Below are positions 44,891 to 53,708 of a stretch of DNA of 64,000 nucleotides, piece after piece. Within the stretch, counting starts at the first letter, position 1. Each line of letters opens with the position of its first letter. Origin of the DNA: JBGPQJ01 sp963709295 (lineage in GTDB: Bacteria > Chloroflexota > Anaerolineae > Anaerolineales > Villigracilaceae). Where the stretch lies: NCBI GenBank assembly GCA_963709295.1, contig CAVPVW010000004.1, forward strand, positions 310,001-374,000, given 5' to 3'. The position numbers and the translations under genes are program-made. The notes beneath the pieces were generated by a model. The model was not told the origin of the DNA. It did no database searches and saw nothing but the letters and a program-made list of their open reading frames with translations.

Positions 44891-45934
44891 ATGCTGGCTG
44901 CTGTTTATCACGGACCCAATGATATTCGTGTGGAGGAAGTTCCAAATCCTCAGATACGTTCCGGAGAATTATTGATCAAGGTCTTGAGTGCAAGTATTTG
45001 TGGCACGGACCTGCGAATATTTCACGGCCAACATCGAATGTATTCTCCTGGAACGGTACGGATCCCGGGGCATGAAGTGGTCGGAACGATTGCTGAAATT
45101 GGCGAAGGGCTTTCAGGGTTTCAACCGGGGGAAAGGGTGTTTATCGCTCCTAACATGGGCTGCGGTAGTTGTGCACAATGTGTAAGTGGAAATAACAATC
45201 TGTGTGCGAACTATGATGCGATCGGCGTCACCATGAATGGGGGCTTTGCCCAATATTTGCGCGTCCCGGCGAATTCCGTCCGTCAGGGAAATGTCATCAA
45301 GCTCAGTGAGAATGTTGACCCGGCAGTCGCTGCGTTGATTGAACCCTTTGCATGCGTGCTTCGTGGGCAAAACGCTTTGCATATCAAACCGGGAGAAGTC
45401 GTTCTGGTGATTGGCGCCGGACCGATTGGTGTGATGCATACCAAGCTGGCGAGAGCGCGAGGAGCTGGTCGTGTGATCGTCAGTGAACCGGTGACAGACC
45501 GCGCAGCTCAAGTTAAACGCATGGGGGCAGATCGCGTCGTCAATCCGAGCGAGGAGGATCTGCTTTCTGTGGTGCGCGAAGAAAGCAACGGTCGGGGTGC
45601 GGATGCGATCATCGTAGCGGCGCCTGTCCATGCCGCCCAGGAGAGTGCGCTCCATCTTGCGGCCATCGGCGGACGGATCAATTTTTTTGGCGGTCTTCCG
45701 AAGGATCGTCCTGGTATCAATTTGGATTCCAACCTTGTCCATTACAAGGAACTTGTCATTACCGGAACGACTGCCTGCAGCACCAATGACTGTTGGCAGT
45801 CGACGCAGATTGTCAATTCGGGTCTGATCGACTTATCCGATTTGGTCAGCCAGCGGTTCCCTCTTCGCGAAGCAGTCAGTGCGTTCGCAGCTGCGGAAGA
45901 TCGAAAGTCGTTGAAAATAGTTTTGGAGCCGTAA
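44891..45934 (+). CDS. Zinc-dependent medium-chain alcohol/sugar dehydrogenase
   Basis: 347 residues. Catalytic zinc ligands are in ASICGTDLR and PGHEVVG; the structural zinc site is CGSCAQCVSGNNNLC; the Rossmann loop is GAGPIGVMH. The family contains threonine, sorbitol/iditol and galactitol-phosphate dehydrogenases; oxidation of a secondary hydroxyl is expected. GGAG lies before the ATG at 44891; an in-frame start 12 bases earlier lacks spacing for it. Confidence 0.9.
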   Translation: MLAAVYHGPNDIRVEEVPNPQIRSGELLIKVLSASICGTDLRIFHGQHRMYSPGTVRIPGHEVVGTIAEIGEGLSGFQPGERVFIAPNMGCGSCAQCVSGNNNLCANYDAIGVTMNGGFAQYLRVPANSVRQGNVIKLSENVDPAVAALIEPFACVLRGQNALHIKPGEVVLVIGAGPIGVMHTKLARARGAGRVIVSEPVTDRAAQVKRMGADRVVNPSEEDLLSVVREESNGRGADAIIVAAPVHAAQESALHLAAIGGRINFFGGLPKDRPGINLDSNLVHYKELVITGTTACSTNDCWQSTQIVNSGLIDLSDLVSQRFPLREAVSAFAAAEDRKSLKIVLEP

Positions 45935-45937
45935 CTT

Positions 45938-46906
45938 GTGACACAATCCATTCCCACTCAACTCAGCGGGCCAAAACCTGTCCGGTCAGTCCTCGGAGAT
46001 ATCCAATTCGAATCGCTGGGGATCACAGATGCACATAATCATGTCTGGATTGATAAGGTCAAAGGTGCTGATAGCTCCGCGCCAGTTCTGGACCAATACG
46101 ATAGTATCCGAACGGAATTGCTCGATTACCGGTCCGCTGGAGGGGTGAGCCTGCTGGATTGCCAACCCGGCGGCTGCGGCAGGAATGGCGATAAGCTGGT
46201 TCAACTCTCCAAAGATACCGGCGTGAATATTATCGCTTGCAGTGGTCTTCACCGGAAAAAATATTATGTACCCGATTTCTGGCTTTTTTCAGCCACAGCG
46301 ACAGAAGTGTCAGATTATCTAATATCTGAATACACCGTGGGTTTGGAAGAGACAAGAGACCACCCCAACCCTCCCCGCGCTGGTTTTTTCAAGATCGCAC
46401 TAGAAGCAAGCTGGAAGGAAACACCACAAGCCGCGATGGAAGCCGTTGCTGCCGCCGCCAAAGCAACGGGTGCCTTGGTGGAAATCCACACCGAAAAAGG
46501 CGCGCTGGCAGAAAAAGCAGTCATCTTCTTTGAAGACCGCGGCGTGAAGCCACTTCAAATTGTCCTGTGTCACATGGATAAGCGGCCTGATTTGGGACTG
46601 CATACCGAGTTGGGAAAGTATGGCGTCCTTTTGGAATACGATACATTTTTCCGGGTGAAATATAAGCCTGAAGAGACTCTCTGGCGATTGATCACTGGCA
46701 TGTGTAATGGTGCTTTGAGCAATCGGATAGTTCTTGCCACAGATATGGCTGAGTCGGAAATGTATAAATCCATAGGGGATGGTCCCGGATTGGCAAGTTT
46801 GCTGACCACAATCAAGCCCCGGCTCATCGATCTGCAAATTCCACTTAACTCAATTCAGGAGATGTTGGGCGGCAATATCGCCAGACGTCTTGCTGGTCTA
46901 ATCTAA
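45938..46906 (+). CDS. Phosphotriesterase-family metal hydrolase, probable sugar lactonase
   Basis: 322-residue amidohydrolase-superfamily barrel with all metal ligands visible: HxH in DAHNHVWID, lysine in FFKIALE, histidines in VEIHTEKG and VLCHMDKRPD, and aspartate in VLATDMAE. Bacterial relatives of this size hydrolyse sugar or phospho-sugar lactones, which fits a position between two dehydrogenase-type genes and a kinase. Organophosphate hydrolysis is not implied. Start GTG, GGAG nine bases upstream. Confidence 0.85.
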   Translation: MTQSIPTQLSGPKPVRSVLGDIQFESLGITDAHNHVWIDKVKGADSSAPVLDQYDSIRTELLDYRSAGGVSLLDCQPGGCGRNGDKLVQLSKDTGVNIIACSGLHRKKYYVPDFWLFSATATEVSDYLISEYTVGLEETRDHPNPPRAGFFKIALEASWKETPQAAMEAVAAAAKATGALVEIHTEKGALAEKAVIFFEDRGVKPLQIVLCHMDKRPDLGLHTELGKYGVLLEYDTFFRVKYKPEETLWRLITGMCNGALSNRIVLATDMAESEMYKSIGDGPGLASLLTTIKPRLIDLQIPLNSIQEMLGGNIARRLAGLI

Positions 46907-46920
46907 TTTAGGAGAATTAT

Positions 46921-47520
46921 ATGTCTGACGCACCGTTCACGTACACGATCCCCATCCCCGGTATCATCCCGTCGCGAGTTGATAATCATATTCAAAGGAG
47001 GTTATCTGCTCTTAAAGGACAGTGCATGGACCAGGAAGCCTACCAGAAGATGCTGGCAGAGGATGACCGCTTGGTCTATGAAGTTTATGAGATTAAACGA
47101 CCTGAAGTTGAAGGGGAAATATTGATGGGAATTTCAGTGGTTCACCCAGGCAAGGTTGGCCGCGAGTTTTTTATGACCAAAGGTCATTTTCATACCGTCA
47201 TTGATACAGCAGAAGTCTATTACTGTCTTAAAGGCGAAGGCTTTATGGTCATGGAGACTCCGGAAGGGGAGACGTCCGTGGAATCCCTTTCTCCCGGAAA
47301 AGTGCTCTACGTCCCTCCGAGGTGGGCGCATCGATCGGTCTGTACCTCCCGGCAGGAAGATCTCGTCACATTCTTCGCTTATCCCGGGAACGCAGGGCAC
47401 GATTATGGGACGATTGAACAGTTGGGTTTCAGGAAGCTGGTGGTGGATGGAGAGAATGGTCCGGAGATCATTGATAATCCGAAATATCGAAAGCAGACGG
47501 CCTCCAATGGATCTCGCTAA
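46921..47520 (+). CDS. Cupin-type glucose-6-phosphate isomerase
   Basis: 199 residues of the archaeal-type phosphoglucose isomerase family, a metal-dependent cupin. The conserved metal motif is GHFHTVIDTAEVYYCLKGEG (two histidines and a glutamate), with the later histidine in PPRWAHRS. Interconverts glucose-6-P and fructose-6-P, or a related sugar phosphate in this operon. TTTAGGAG precedes ATG. It overlaps the next gene by 14 bases. Confidence 0.88.
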   Translation: MSDAPFTYTIPIPGIIPSRVDNHIQRRLSALKGQCMDQEAYQKMLAEDDRLVYEVYEIKRPEVEGEILMGISVVHPGKVGREFFMTKGHFHTVIDTAEVYYCLKGEGFMVMETPEGETSVESLSPGKVLYVPPRWAHRSVCTSRQEDLVTFFAYPGNAGHDYGTIEQLGFRKLVVDGENGPEIIDNPKYRKQTASNGSR

Positions 47521-48472
47521 GGCTCGCCTGCTCGTCACACCGACCTCCTATGGGAAAAATGATCCACGATTGAAATCCGAAATCGAAGGATTGACAGCAT
47601 CCGTTACCTATAACCCCACTGGAAAACCCCTGTCTTCGGAAGAAGTGGCAAGCCATTTAATTAACATCGATGGATACATCGCCGGGTTGGACGTGATCGA
47701 CCGTTCCGCTCTGGCTAAGGCAGACAAATTAAAGGTGATATCCCGTTATGGTGTCGGGGTGGATAACGTTGACCTCGAAGCTGCCAAAGAGAAGGGGATC
47801 GTCGTCACCAATACTCCGGGAGCGAATTCCGTTTCGGTGGCTGAATTGGCACTTGGTTTGATCCTTGCCCTCGCCCGTCAAATTCCGGAGGCAGCCCAGG
47901 CCGTTCAACAGGGGAAATGGCCTCGACTCAATGGAGTTTCTCTGGAAGATAAAACGATCGGAATCTTGGGCCTGGGGGCGATTGGTAAACAACTTGCCCG
48001 GCGGCTCGCCGGATTCGATTGTCGTATCCTCGCATTTGATCCATTTGCAGATAAATCCTTTGCCGAGGCTAACGGGGTAACACTGGAATCTTTGGACAAT
48101 GTCATTGCCCGCGCTGATTTTGTCAGCCTGCACCTGCCGCTTCTTCCGGAAACACGAGGAATGGTCAATGCTGAATTCCTCGCACGTATGAAAAAAGGTT
48201 CCTATCTCATAAATACTTCAAGGGGAGAAGCGGTGGATGAAACAGCCCTCTTGCATGCTTTGGAGACAGGTCACCTGAGAGGCGCAGGTTTGGACGCCTT
48301 CACAGTCGAGCCGCCTGATCCAGCGAACCCTTTGCTGAAACTACCTCAGGTGATTGCCACGCCTCATCTTGGCGCACAAACCGACGGTGCCACCAGCAAC
48401 ATGGGGTGGTTCGCAATGAAAGATTGCCTGGCTGTATTACGCGGTGATGAACCGTTATATCGGGTTGCATAA
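47507..48472 (+). CDS. 2-hydroxyacid dehydrogenase (phosphoglycerate-dehydrogenase-like)
   Basis: 321 residues with the D-isomer 2-hydroxyacid dehydrogenase pattern: NVDLEAAKEKGIVVTNTPGANS, the Rossmann loop GLGAIGKQLARRLAG, LHLPLLPETRGM, NTSRGEAVDE and the catalytic histidine in ATPHLGAQT. Reduces or oxidises a hydroxy acid, in this setting perhaps one released by aldol cleavage. The ATG at 47507 overlaps the end of the isomerase gene; the longer open frame upstream is antisense-like noise over that gene. Confidence 0.88.
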   Translation: MDLAKARLLVTPTSYGKNDPRLKSEIEGLTASVTYNPTGKPLSSEEVASHLINIDGYIAGLDVIDRSALAKADKLKVISRYGVGVDNVDLEAAKEKGIVVTNTPGANSVSVAELALGLILALARQIPEAAQAVQQGKWPRLNGVSLEDKTIGILGLGAIGKQLARRLAGFDCRILAFDPFADKSFAEANGVTLESLDNVIARADFVSLHLPLLPETRGMVNAEFLARMKKGSYLINTSRGEAVDETALLHALETGHLRGAGLDAFTVEPPDPANPLLKLPQVIATPHLGAQTDGATSNMGWFAMKDCLAVLRGDEPLYRVA

Positions 48473-48495
48473 AATATATTTAGGAGAGAACGAAA

Positions 48496-49140
48496 ATGAA
48501 CAAGAACGAAGTCTTGGAAAAAGTAAAATCGTTGGGGCTCTTGGCAGTTATTCGTGGACCCTCACCCGAGCTGACCGTGCAAATGGTTGAAGCTCTGGTG
48601 AATGGTGGTGTAAAAGGGATCGAGATCACATACAGCACGCCTAACGCGGAAGAGGTGGTCAAGAGCCTCTCCAAGAAATTTGGCGACTCCATTGTGCTCG
48701 GTATGGGTACTTTGACAAAGCCTGAACAGGCGGAATCCGCAAAAGCTGCCGGTGCGAATTTCTTGGTGAGTCCGGTTTGCGAGAAGACCCTTGTTGAGGC
48801 CATGGTCAAATCCGGATTAATAACGATGGCCGGCGCATTGACTCCTACCGAGGTGTTTCAGGCATACAGTCTCGGTACCGATGTGGTCAAAATCTTTCCG
48901 GGGTCAGTTGGCGGACCAGCCTACATCAAAGCCTTGAAAGGTCCCTTCCCTCAGATCCCAATGATGCCGACCGGCGGAGTGAATGCGTCCAATGTTGCTG
49001 AATGGTTCGCGGCGGGAGTGGTTGCCGTTGGAGCAGGAAGCGAGTTGTGCCCTCCTCAACTGGCGAAAGAGGGAAAGTTCAATGAGATCAGCCAAAAGGC
49101 TGCAGAGTTTGTAAAAGTAATCCAATCATCACGGTCATAA
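48496..49140 (+). CDS. KDPG/KHG-type aldolase
   Basis: 214-residue class I aldolase: LAVIRGP, the catalytic glutamate in GIEITYSTP, and the Schiff-base lysine in DVVKIFPGSVGG, ending PTGGV. Cleaves 2-keto-3-deoxy-sugar acids (phosphorylated) to pyruvate and an aldehyde. It implies that the pathway passes through a 2-keto-3-deoxy acid. AGGAGAG precedes ATG. Confidence 0.9.
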   Translation: MNKNEVLEKVKSLGLLAVIRGPSPELTVQMVEALVNGGVKGIEITYSTPNAEEVVKSLSKKFGDSIVLGMGTLTKPEQAESAKAAGANFLVSPVCEKTLVEAMVKSGLITMAGALTPTEVFQAYSLGTDVVKIFPGSVGGPAYIKALKGPFPQIPMMPTGGVNASNVAEWFAAGVVAVGAGSELCPPQLAKEGKFNEISQKAAEFVKVIQSSRS

Positions 49141-49166
49141 TTACATTAAGAATAAAGAGATTTATC

Positions 49167-50135
49167 ATGGAAACTACACTTCAAAAAAACTACCTTATAA
49201 CAACCAAAAAGGTACCAACTTTCTACTTTATCGGAGTGACGACTTCGAAATCTTCCATAATGAAAGTATTCCCGTTGTGGATGGAAGTGCTTGGACGCAA
49301 AGAAGTTGTTATGGAAGGAATCGATTGCAAGATCCATGACGAACCGGATGCTTATCGCAAAGCTGTTGCTCAGATCAAATATGATCCTTTGTCACAAGGC
49401 GCGCTGGTAACCACACACAAGATCGACCTCCTTAATGCCGCCAGGGACATGTTCGAATATCTGGATCCTTATGCCCAGATCACCGGTGAAGTATCGAGCA
49501 TTTCAAAATTAGACGGTCGCCTGGAGGGACACGCGAAGGATCCCCTTACTTCCGGTGCCAGCCTCGATGCGATCATCGAAAAAGGGTATTTTGGAAAAAC
49601 AAAAGGCGAAGTGCTTTGCTTTGGAGCGGGCGGTTCAGGCGTTGCCACCTTGTTGCACCTGATAAACAAGAAGGACAAAAGCGATAGGCCGAGAAGGTTC
49701 ACGTTCGTCAATCGTTCCCAGGGCCGGCTGGACCATGCCCGGGAAATGGTAGGCGGTTTAGGAACCGATATTGAGATTGAATACATCTGCAACTCGGATC
49801 CAAAAATAAATGACAGCATCATGGAAAAATTCCCTCCTTGCAGCATCATCATTAATGCCACTGGAATGGGCAAGGATACCCCCGGTTCACCGATTACGTG
49901 GGAGGGGAAATTCCCACTGAACAGCATCTCATGGGAATTCAACTACCGTGGTGAGTTGGATTTCATGCATCAATCCCTGGCTCAGGTGGAAAGCCGGAAA
50001 GTGAAAGTGGAGGACGGCTGGATCTATTTTGTGCATGGTTGGACTCAGGTGGTTGCCCAGGTGTTGCATTTCGATCTCACGCCTGAGTTGTTTGAACGAT
50101 TGAATCAAGCAGCATCATCGGTGCGAGGTAAGTAA
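49167..50135 (+). CDS. Shikimate-dehydrogenase-like protein of unknown substrate
   Basis: 322 residues related to AroE. The N-terminal domain reads YFIGVTTSKSSIMKVFPLWME instead of the usual short SLSP motif. The catalytic lysine is kept in VTTHK, an aspartate in GHAKDPLTSG, and the cofactor loop in GAGGSGVATLL; ATGMGKD and the C-terminal Q (TQVVAQ) also match. The diverged substrate region and its sugar-operon setting argue for another substrate, perhaps a cyclic keto-polyol. The true aroE lies at 12428. Confidence 0.75.
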   Translation: METTLQKNYLITTKKVPTFYFIGVTTSKSSIMKVFPLWMEVLGRKEVVMEGIDCKIHDEPDAYRKAVAQIKYDPLSQGALVTTHKIDLLNAARDMFEYLDPYAQITGEVSSISKLDGRLEGHAKDPLTSGASLDAIIEKGYFGKTKGEVLCFGAGGSGVATLLHLINKKDKSDRPRRFTFVNRSQGRLDHAREMVGGLGTDIEIEYICNSDPKINDSIMEKFPPCSIIINATGMGKDTPGSPITWEGKFPLNSISWEFNYRGELDFMHQSLAQVESRKVKVEDGWIYFVHGWTQVVAQVLHFDLTPELFERLNQAASSVRGK

Positions 50136-50167
50136 ATAGTTTCGTAGATTGAAAGGCCGGTGAGGGT

Positions 50168-50863
50168 ATGTTCCTTCCCACTAAAGATATCGCAAAAATG
50201 ATCGACATCTCTTGTGTCCGGACGACATCGAACAAGGCTGACATTATTGAGATGGTCGAAGCTGCGCGCAAGTACGGTTTTGGTCAGGTTTCGGTGATGC
50301 ATTGTTTCATTCCCTATGTCAAGGAGCTTCTAAAAGATTCCCCGGGCATTCGTGTAGTTGGGAATGTAAGCTTTCCATCAGGCTCCGATTCCACAACTCT
50401 AAAAGTGGTCCAGGCAAAAGAGATGGTCGCAGCTGGCTGTGACGAGATCGATATGGTCATGAATATTGGTAAACTGCGCTCGGGTGATTATTCCGATGTG
50501 GAAGCAGATGTCAGGGCTGTGATCGAAACTGTGCATCCAATTCCGATCAAGGTGATTATCGAGATCATGGAATTGACACAGGATGAGGCCGTGAAGGCAT
50601 GTGACATTTGCTTGAGGTCCGGGGCAGACTTCATCAAGACGGGTACGGGTTGGGCTTCTCGCGGCACGACCGTGGATGACGTCCGCCTCGTGAAATCGTT
50701 GATAGGCGACCGCGCGAAGATCAAGGCATCCGGCGGTATTCGGGACATTGATACTCTTAAAGAGATGTACAAAGCCGGAGCGAGTCGATTTGGTGTAAAT
50801 CTCCGAAGTGGAATCCAAATCGTGGAAGAATGCAATAAGCTGGGTCTAGGTCTTGAAGTTTAA
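50168..50863 (+). CDS. deoC: Deoxyribose-phosphate aldolase family protein
   Basis: 231-residue class I aldolase barrel. The Schiff-base lysine is in DFIKTGTGW, the second lysine in AKIKASGGIRD, and the aspartate in DEIDMVMNIG. DeoC releases acetaldehyde and a triose phosphate from 2-deoxyribose-5-P; relatives in sugar operons cleave other phospho-sugars. Here it is placed between the shikimate-dehydrogenase-like gene and a second FGGY kinase. Shine-Dalgarno weak (GAGG close to ATG). Confidence 0.85.
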   Translation: MFLPTKDIAKMIDISCVRTTSNKADIIEMVEAARKYGFGQVSVMHCFIPYVKELLKDSPGIRVVGNVSFPSGSDSTTLKVVQAKEMVAAGCDEIDMVMNIGKLRSGDYSDVEADVRAVIETVHPIPIKVIIEIMELTQDEAVKACDICLRSGADFIKTGTGWASRGTTVDDVRLVKSLIGDRAKIKASGGIRDIDTLKEMYKAGASRFGVNLRSGIQIVEECNKLGLGLEV

Positions 50864-50891
50864 TTATCCTGAAAGACCGACAAGGAGAACA

Positions 50892-52430
50892 ATGAGTAAA
50901 AAAATCCTATCCTTTGATCTCGGAACCGGCGGCAATAAGGCATCGCTCTATGATGAGGATGGTCATTGTCTGGCAAATGCATTTGTATCCTATTCCACAC
51001 ACTATCCTCAGGTCGGCTGGCATGAACAGCGACCTGAGGATTGGTGGAAGGCAGTTGTGGAAAGTACTCGTAAATTGCTTGATAACAAGGGCATCGATAA
51101 AAAGAGCATCGTTTGCATCGGGATCTCTGGTCACAGCCTCGGGGCCATCCCCTTGGACAAGGATGGCAACCTTTTAAGAGAGACAACCCCAATTTGGTCT
51201 GATATCCGTGCACAGAAGGAGGTGGAGGAATTCTTCAAAACGATCGATCCGGACGAGTGGTATCTGGCAACCGGAAATGGATTCCCCGCTGCCTGCTATA
51301 CGATTTTCAAGGCGATGTGGTATAGAAATCATGAACCTGGGATGTGGGGTAGGGTTTACAAAATCCTGGGCACAAAGGATTATATAAACTATAAACTCAC
51401 CGGAAAAATCATGACGGATTTTTCCTATGCCTCGGGCACGGGGATTTACAATCTAAGAGAATGGAAATATGACGAAAAGTTCGTGAAAGCCAGCGGAATT
51501 CCGATTGAACTATGGCCGGAGATCGTTCCTTCTACCACCATACTTGGCGACATCGATCCAAATATTGCGCAATCCTTGGGATTGAATAGCGATGTCAAGG
51601 TGGTATGCGGGGGGGTGGACAATTCGTGCATGGCGTTGGGAGCCAAAAACATACGCGACGGACGCGTATACACATCCCTCGGTTCCTCTGCCTGGATTGC
51701 GGTTTCATCTGAACAGCCCGTGCTGGATAAGAAATACAAGCCCTATGTGTTTACCCATGTCGTTCCGGCTATGTTCACGTCCGCAGTCAGCATCTTTTCT
51801 GCAGGCACGACATTCTCCTGGGTGAAAGATAATCTTTGTAACGAATTGATCGAAGAAGGAAAGATCACAAACGAGGATGTTTACGTGCTGATGAACCGTG
51901 AAGCAGCCAAGGCTCCGGTTGGCTCGAACAAGTTGCTATTTAACCCCAGCCTGGCAGGGGGAACATCCCAGGATGCCAGCGTGCACATCCGCGGAGCTTA
52001 CATCGGCCTAGATCTGAAACACGGTAAAGCTGAATTGATCCGCTCGACCATGGAGGGGATCGCCATGAACCTGCGCTTGCGGCTGGATCTGCTGCGCAAA
52101 TACACCCGGTTGGAAGATGAAATTCTCTTCGTCGGGGGCGGCGCAAAGAGTCTGGATTATTTGGGTATTTTCGCGGATGTGTTTAATACGCGCATCCTAA
52201 AAACCAATATCGATCAGGATGCCGGCGCTCTGGGTGCGGCAGCAATAGCCGCCGTTGGGTGTGGAATATGGAAGGATTTCAATCGAATTGATGAGATTCA
52301 TAAGATTGAAAATGTGGTGGAACCCAACAGCGAAAATAACAAGGTTTACGAGAAACTTTTGCCGATATTTGAACAGGCGGCAGAATTTCAAGCGAGGATC
52401 AGTGAATCATTGCATCACCTTGAAATTTAG
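50892..52430 (+). CDS. FGGY family carbohydrate kinase (second copy)
   Basis: 512 residues: FDLGTGGNKASLYD at the start, GISGHSLGAIPLD, WSDIRAQKEV, VCGGVDNSCMALGAKN, and the C-terminal FVGGGAKSLDYLGIFADVFN. It is a distinct branch from the kinase at 42264 and so probably has its own substrate. AAGGAG lies before the ATG at 50892; an in-frame ATG at 50853 would overlap the deoC gene and has no site. Last gene before the 281-bp gap. Confidence 0.9.
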   Translation: MSKKILSFDLGTGGNKASLYDEDGHCLANAFVSYSTHYPQVGWHEQRPEDWWKAVVESTRKLLDNKGIDKKSIVCIGISGHSLGAIPLDKDGNLLRETTPIWSDIRAQKEVEEFFKTIDPDEWYLATGNGFPAACYTIFKAMWYRNHEPGMWGRVYKILGTKDYINYKLTGKIMTDFSYASGTGIYNLREWKYDEKFVKASGIPIELWPEIVPSTTILGDIDPNIAQSLGLNSDVKVVCGGVDNSCMALGAKNIRDGRVYTSLGSSAWIAVSSEQPVLDKKYKPYVFTHVVPAMFTSAVSIFSAGTTFSWVKDNLCNELIEEGKITNEDVYVLMNREAAKAPVGSNKLLFNPSLAGGTSQDASVHIRGAYIGLDLKHGKAELIRSTMEGIAMNLRLRLDLLRKYTRLEDEILFVGGGAKSLDYLGIFADVFNTRILKTNIDQDAGALGAAAIAAVGCGIWKDFNRIDEIHKIENVVEPNSENNKVYEKLLPIFEQAAEFQARISESLHHLEI

Positions 52431-52461
52431 AAGCTAAACAATAAAAATTGGTTGAAAAATG

Positions 52462-52515
52462 TGACATGTCATATTATTAAGGTAAATTGACTGGCACCTG
52501 ATTAATTCCTATAAT
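52462..52515 (+). promoter_or_regulatory. Promoter and palindromic operator before the third sugar gene group
   Basis: TTGACT (52487-52492) and TATAAT (52510-52515) are 17 bases apart. Fifteen bases upstream of the -35 lies the perfect palindrome TGACATGTCA (52462-52471), a fitting GntR-type half-site pair. The transcript would have about 190 bases of 5' leader before the ATG at 52712; no further element was recognised there. Confidence 0.72.
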
Positions 52516-52711
52516 ATTTAGTAACACTTGGAATGCTGATGAGTAAATTTCCAGGGATAAGGAGGACGGTATCAACTGAACAGGAATTCCACAAACCATG
52601 ATGTCCGGTTCTTGTTTTCTCCACGAGTTGGTCCTCGCAGTGATAGAGCTGCAAAAATTAAAAATGAAGAAAAAATGATTTCACAAAATCCATAATGAAA
52701 GGAAAAGCCCC

Positions 52712-53683
52712 ATGAAAATCGGTCTGTTTACTGCAACATTTCTCGATCTAAAGATAGAAGAGGTCTTTAAACTCGCATCCGGTCTGGGTTATCAGGCAGT
52801 GGAGATGCCCGCATTTGCCAATAATCCGCATCTTGACATCGAAGAGATCGTCAAGGGAAATAAAGCCGCCGAGCTTAAAAAGCTGGTCAGTTCCCATGGT
52901 CTGATCATCTCATCATTGGCGAATCACCCTGAAGGCCAGATCGTCCTGGGCCCTTATGGTAAGGATACAGACGCCATCTTCAAGGGCACAAAGGAAGAAA
53001 AGATCAAGTTTGGGACGGAGCGGATGATCAAAACCGCACAGGCAGCGAATGCTCTTGAAGTCCCTGTGGTGACCGGTTTTATAGGCTGCGAGAACTTCGG
53101 TCGTTTCTTCCCCTGGCCATACTCCAAGGGCTGGTCGGATATGGAAGGCGAATTTGTGGAACGCTGGGGAAAGATCCTGGATAAATTTGCTGACTATGGC
53201 GTTAAATTTGCCCACGAACCGCATCCGAATGAGCTTGTCTACAATGTGGAGACTGCTCTTAAAGCTGTGGAACTGATGGGCGGTCGCAAGGAATTCGGGT
53301 TTAACTTCGATCCTGCAAATCTCATTTATCTGGGAATTGATGTTGAAAACTTCATCGATGCTCTCGGAAAACGGATCCTGCACGTTCATGCCAAGGATGG
53401 AGAAATCGTCGCCCACAATGTGCGTCGTTCCGGTTTGATCCCGCAGGGTGACTGGCAGCGCCTCGACCGCGGATTCCGCTTCCGCATCCCGGGTTGGGGG
53501 TCGGTGCCTTGGAAGAAAGTGATCACCGAACTCTCCATGATCGGGTACGATTATGTCATGAGCTATGAGCACGAAGATGTGACCATGAGCCGCAACGACG
53601 GTATCACCAAGACAATCGCGTATCTCAAACCCCTCTTGATCGAAAAGCCATACGAGGGTCGAAACGACGTTCTGTTCAACTAA
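52712..53683 (+). CDS. Xylose-isomerase-like TIM-barrel sugar isomerase/epimerase
   Basis: 323 residues: MKIGLFTATFLDLKIEEVF, ALEVPVVTGFIG, VKFAHEPHPNE, GFNFDPANLI, LHVHAKDGEIV and SYEHEDVTMS give a complete metal site. The ending matches the protein at 25947, suggesting they perform related steps from the two ends of the island. AAAGGAAAA precedes ATG. First gene of the third transcription unit, 25 bases before a zinc dehydrogenase gene. Confidence 0.86.
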   Translation: MKIGLFTATFLDLKIEEVFKLASGLGYQAVEMPAFANNPHLDIEEIVKGNKAAELKKLVSSHGLIISSLANHPEGQIVLGPYGKDTDAIFKGTKEEKIKFGTERMIKTAQAANALEVPVVTGFIGCENFGRFFPWPYSKGWSDMEGEFVERWGKILDKFADYGVKFAHEPHPNELVYNVETALKAVELMGGRKEFGFNFDPANLIYLGIDVENFIDALGKRILHVHAKDGEIVAHNVRRSGLIPQGDWQRLDRGFRFRIPGWGSVPWKKVITELSMIGYDYVMSYEHEDVTMSRNDGITKTIAYLKPLLIEKPYEGRNDVLFN

Positions 53684-53708
53684 AATCCCTGATCGAGGAG
53701 AATATTCC

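Noticed and set aside
47201..47506. Longer N-terminus of the 2-hydroxyacid dehydrogenase
   Set aside because: It overlaps the cupin isomerase gene in another frame and lacks family similarity.
43834..52430. Classical myo-inositol (iol) operon
   Set aside because: An inositol-dehydrogenase-like gene is present, but IolD, IolB and IolJ equivalents are missing; at most a variant inositol route is possible.
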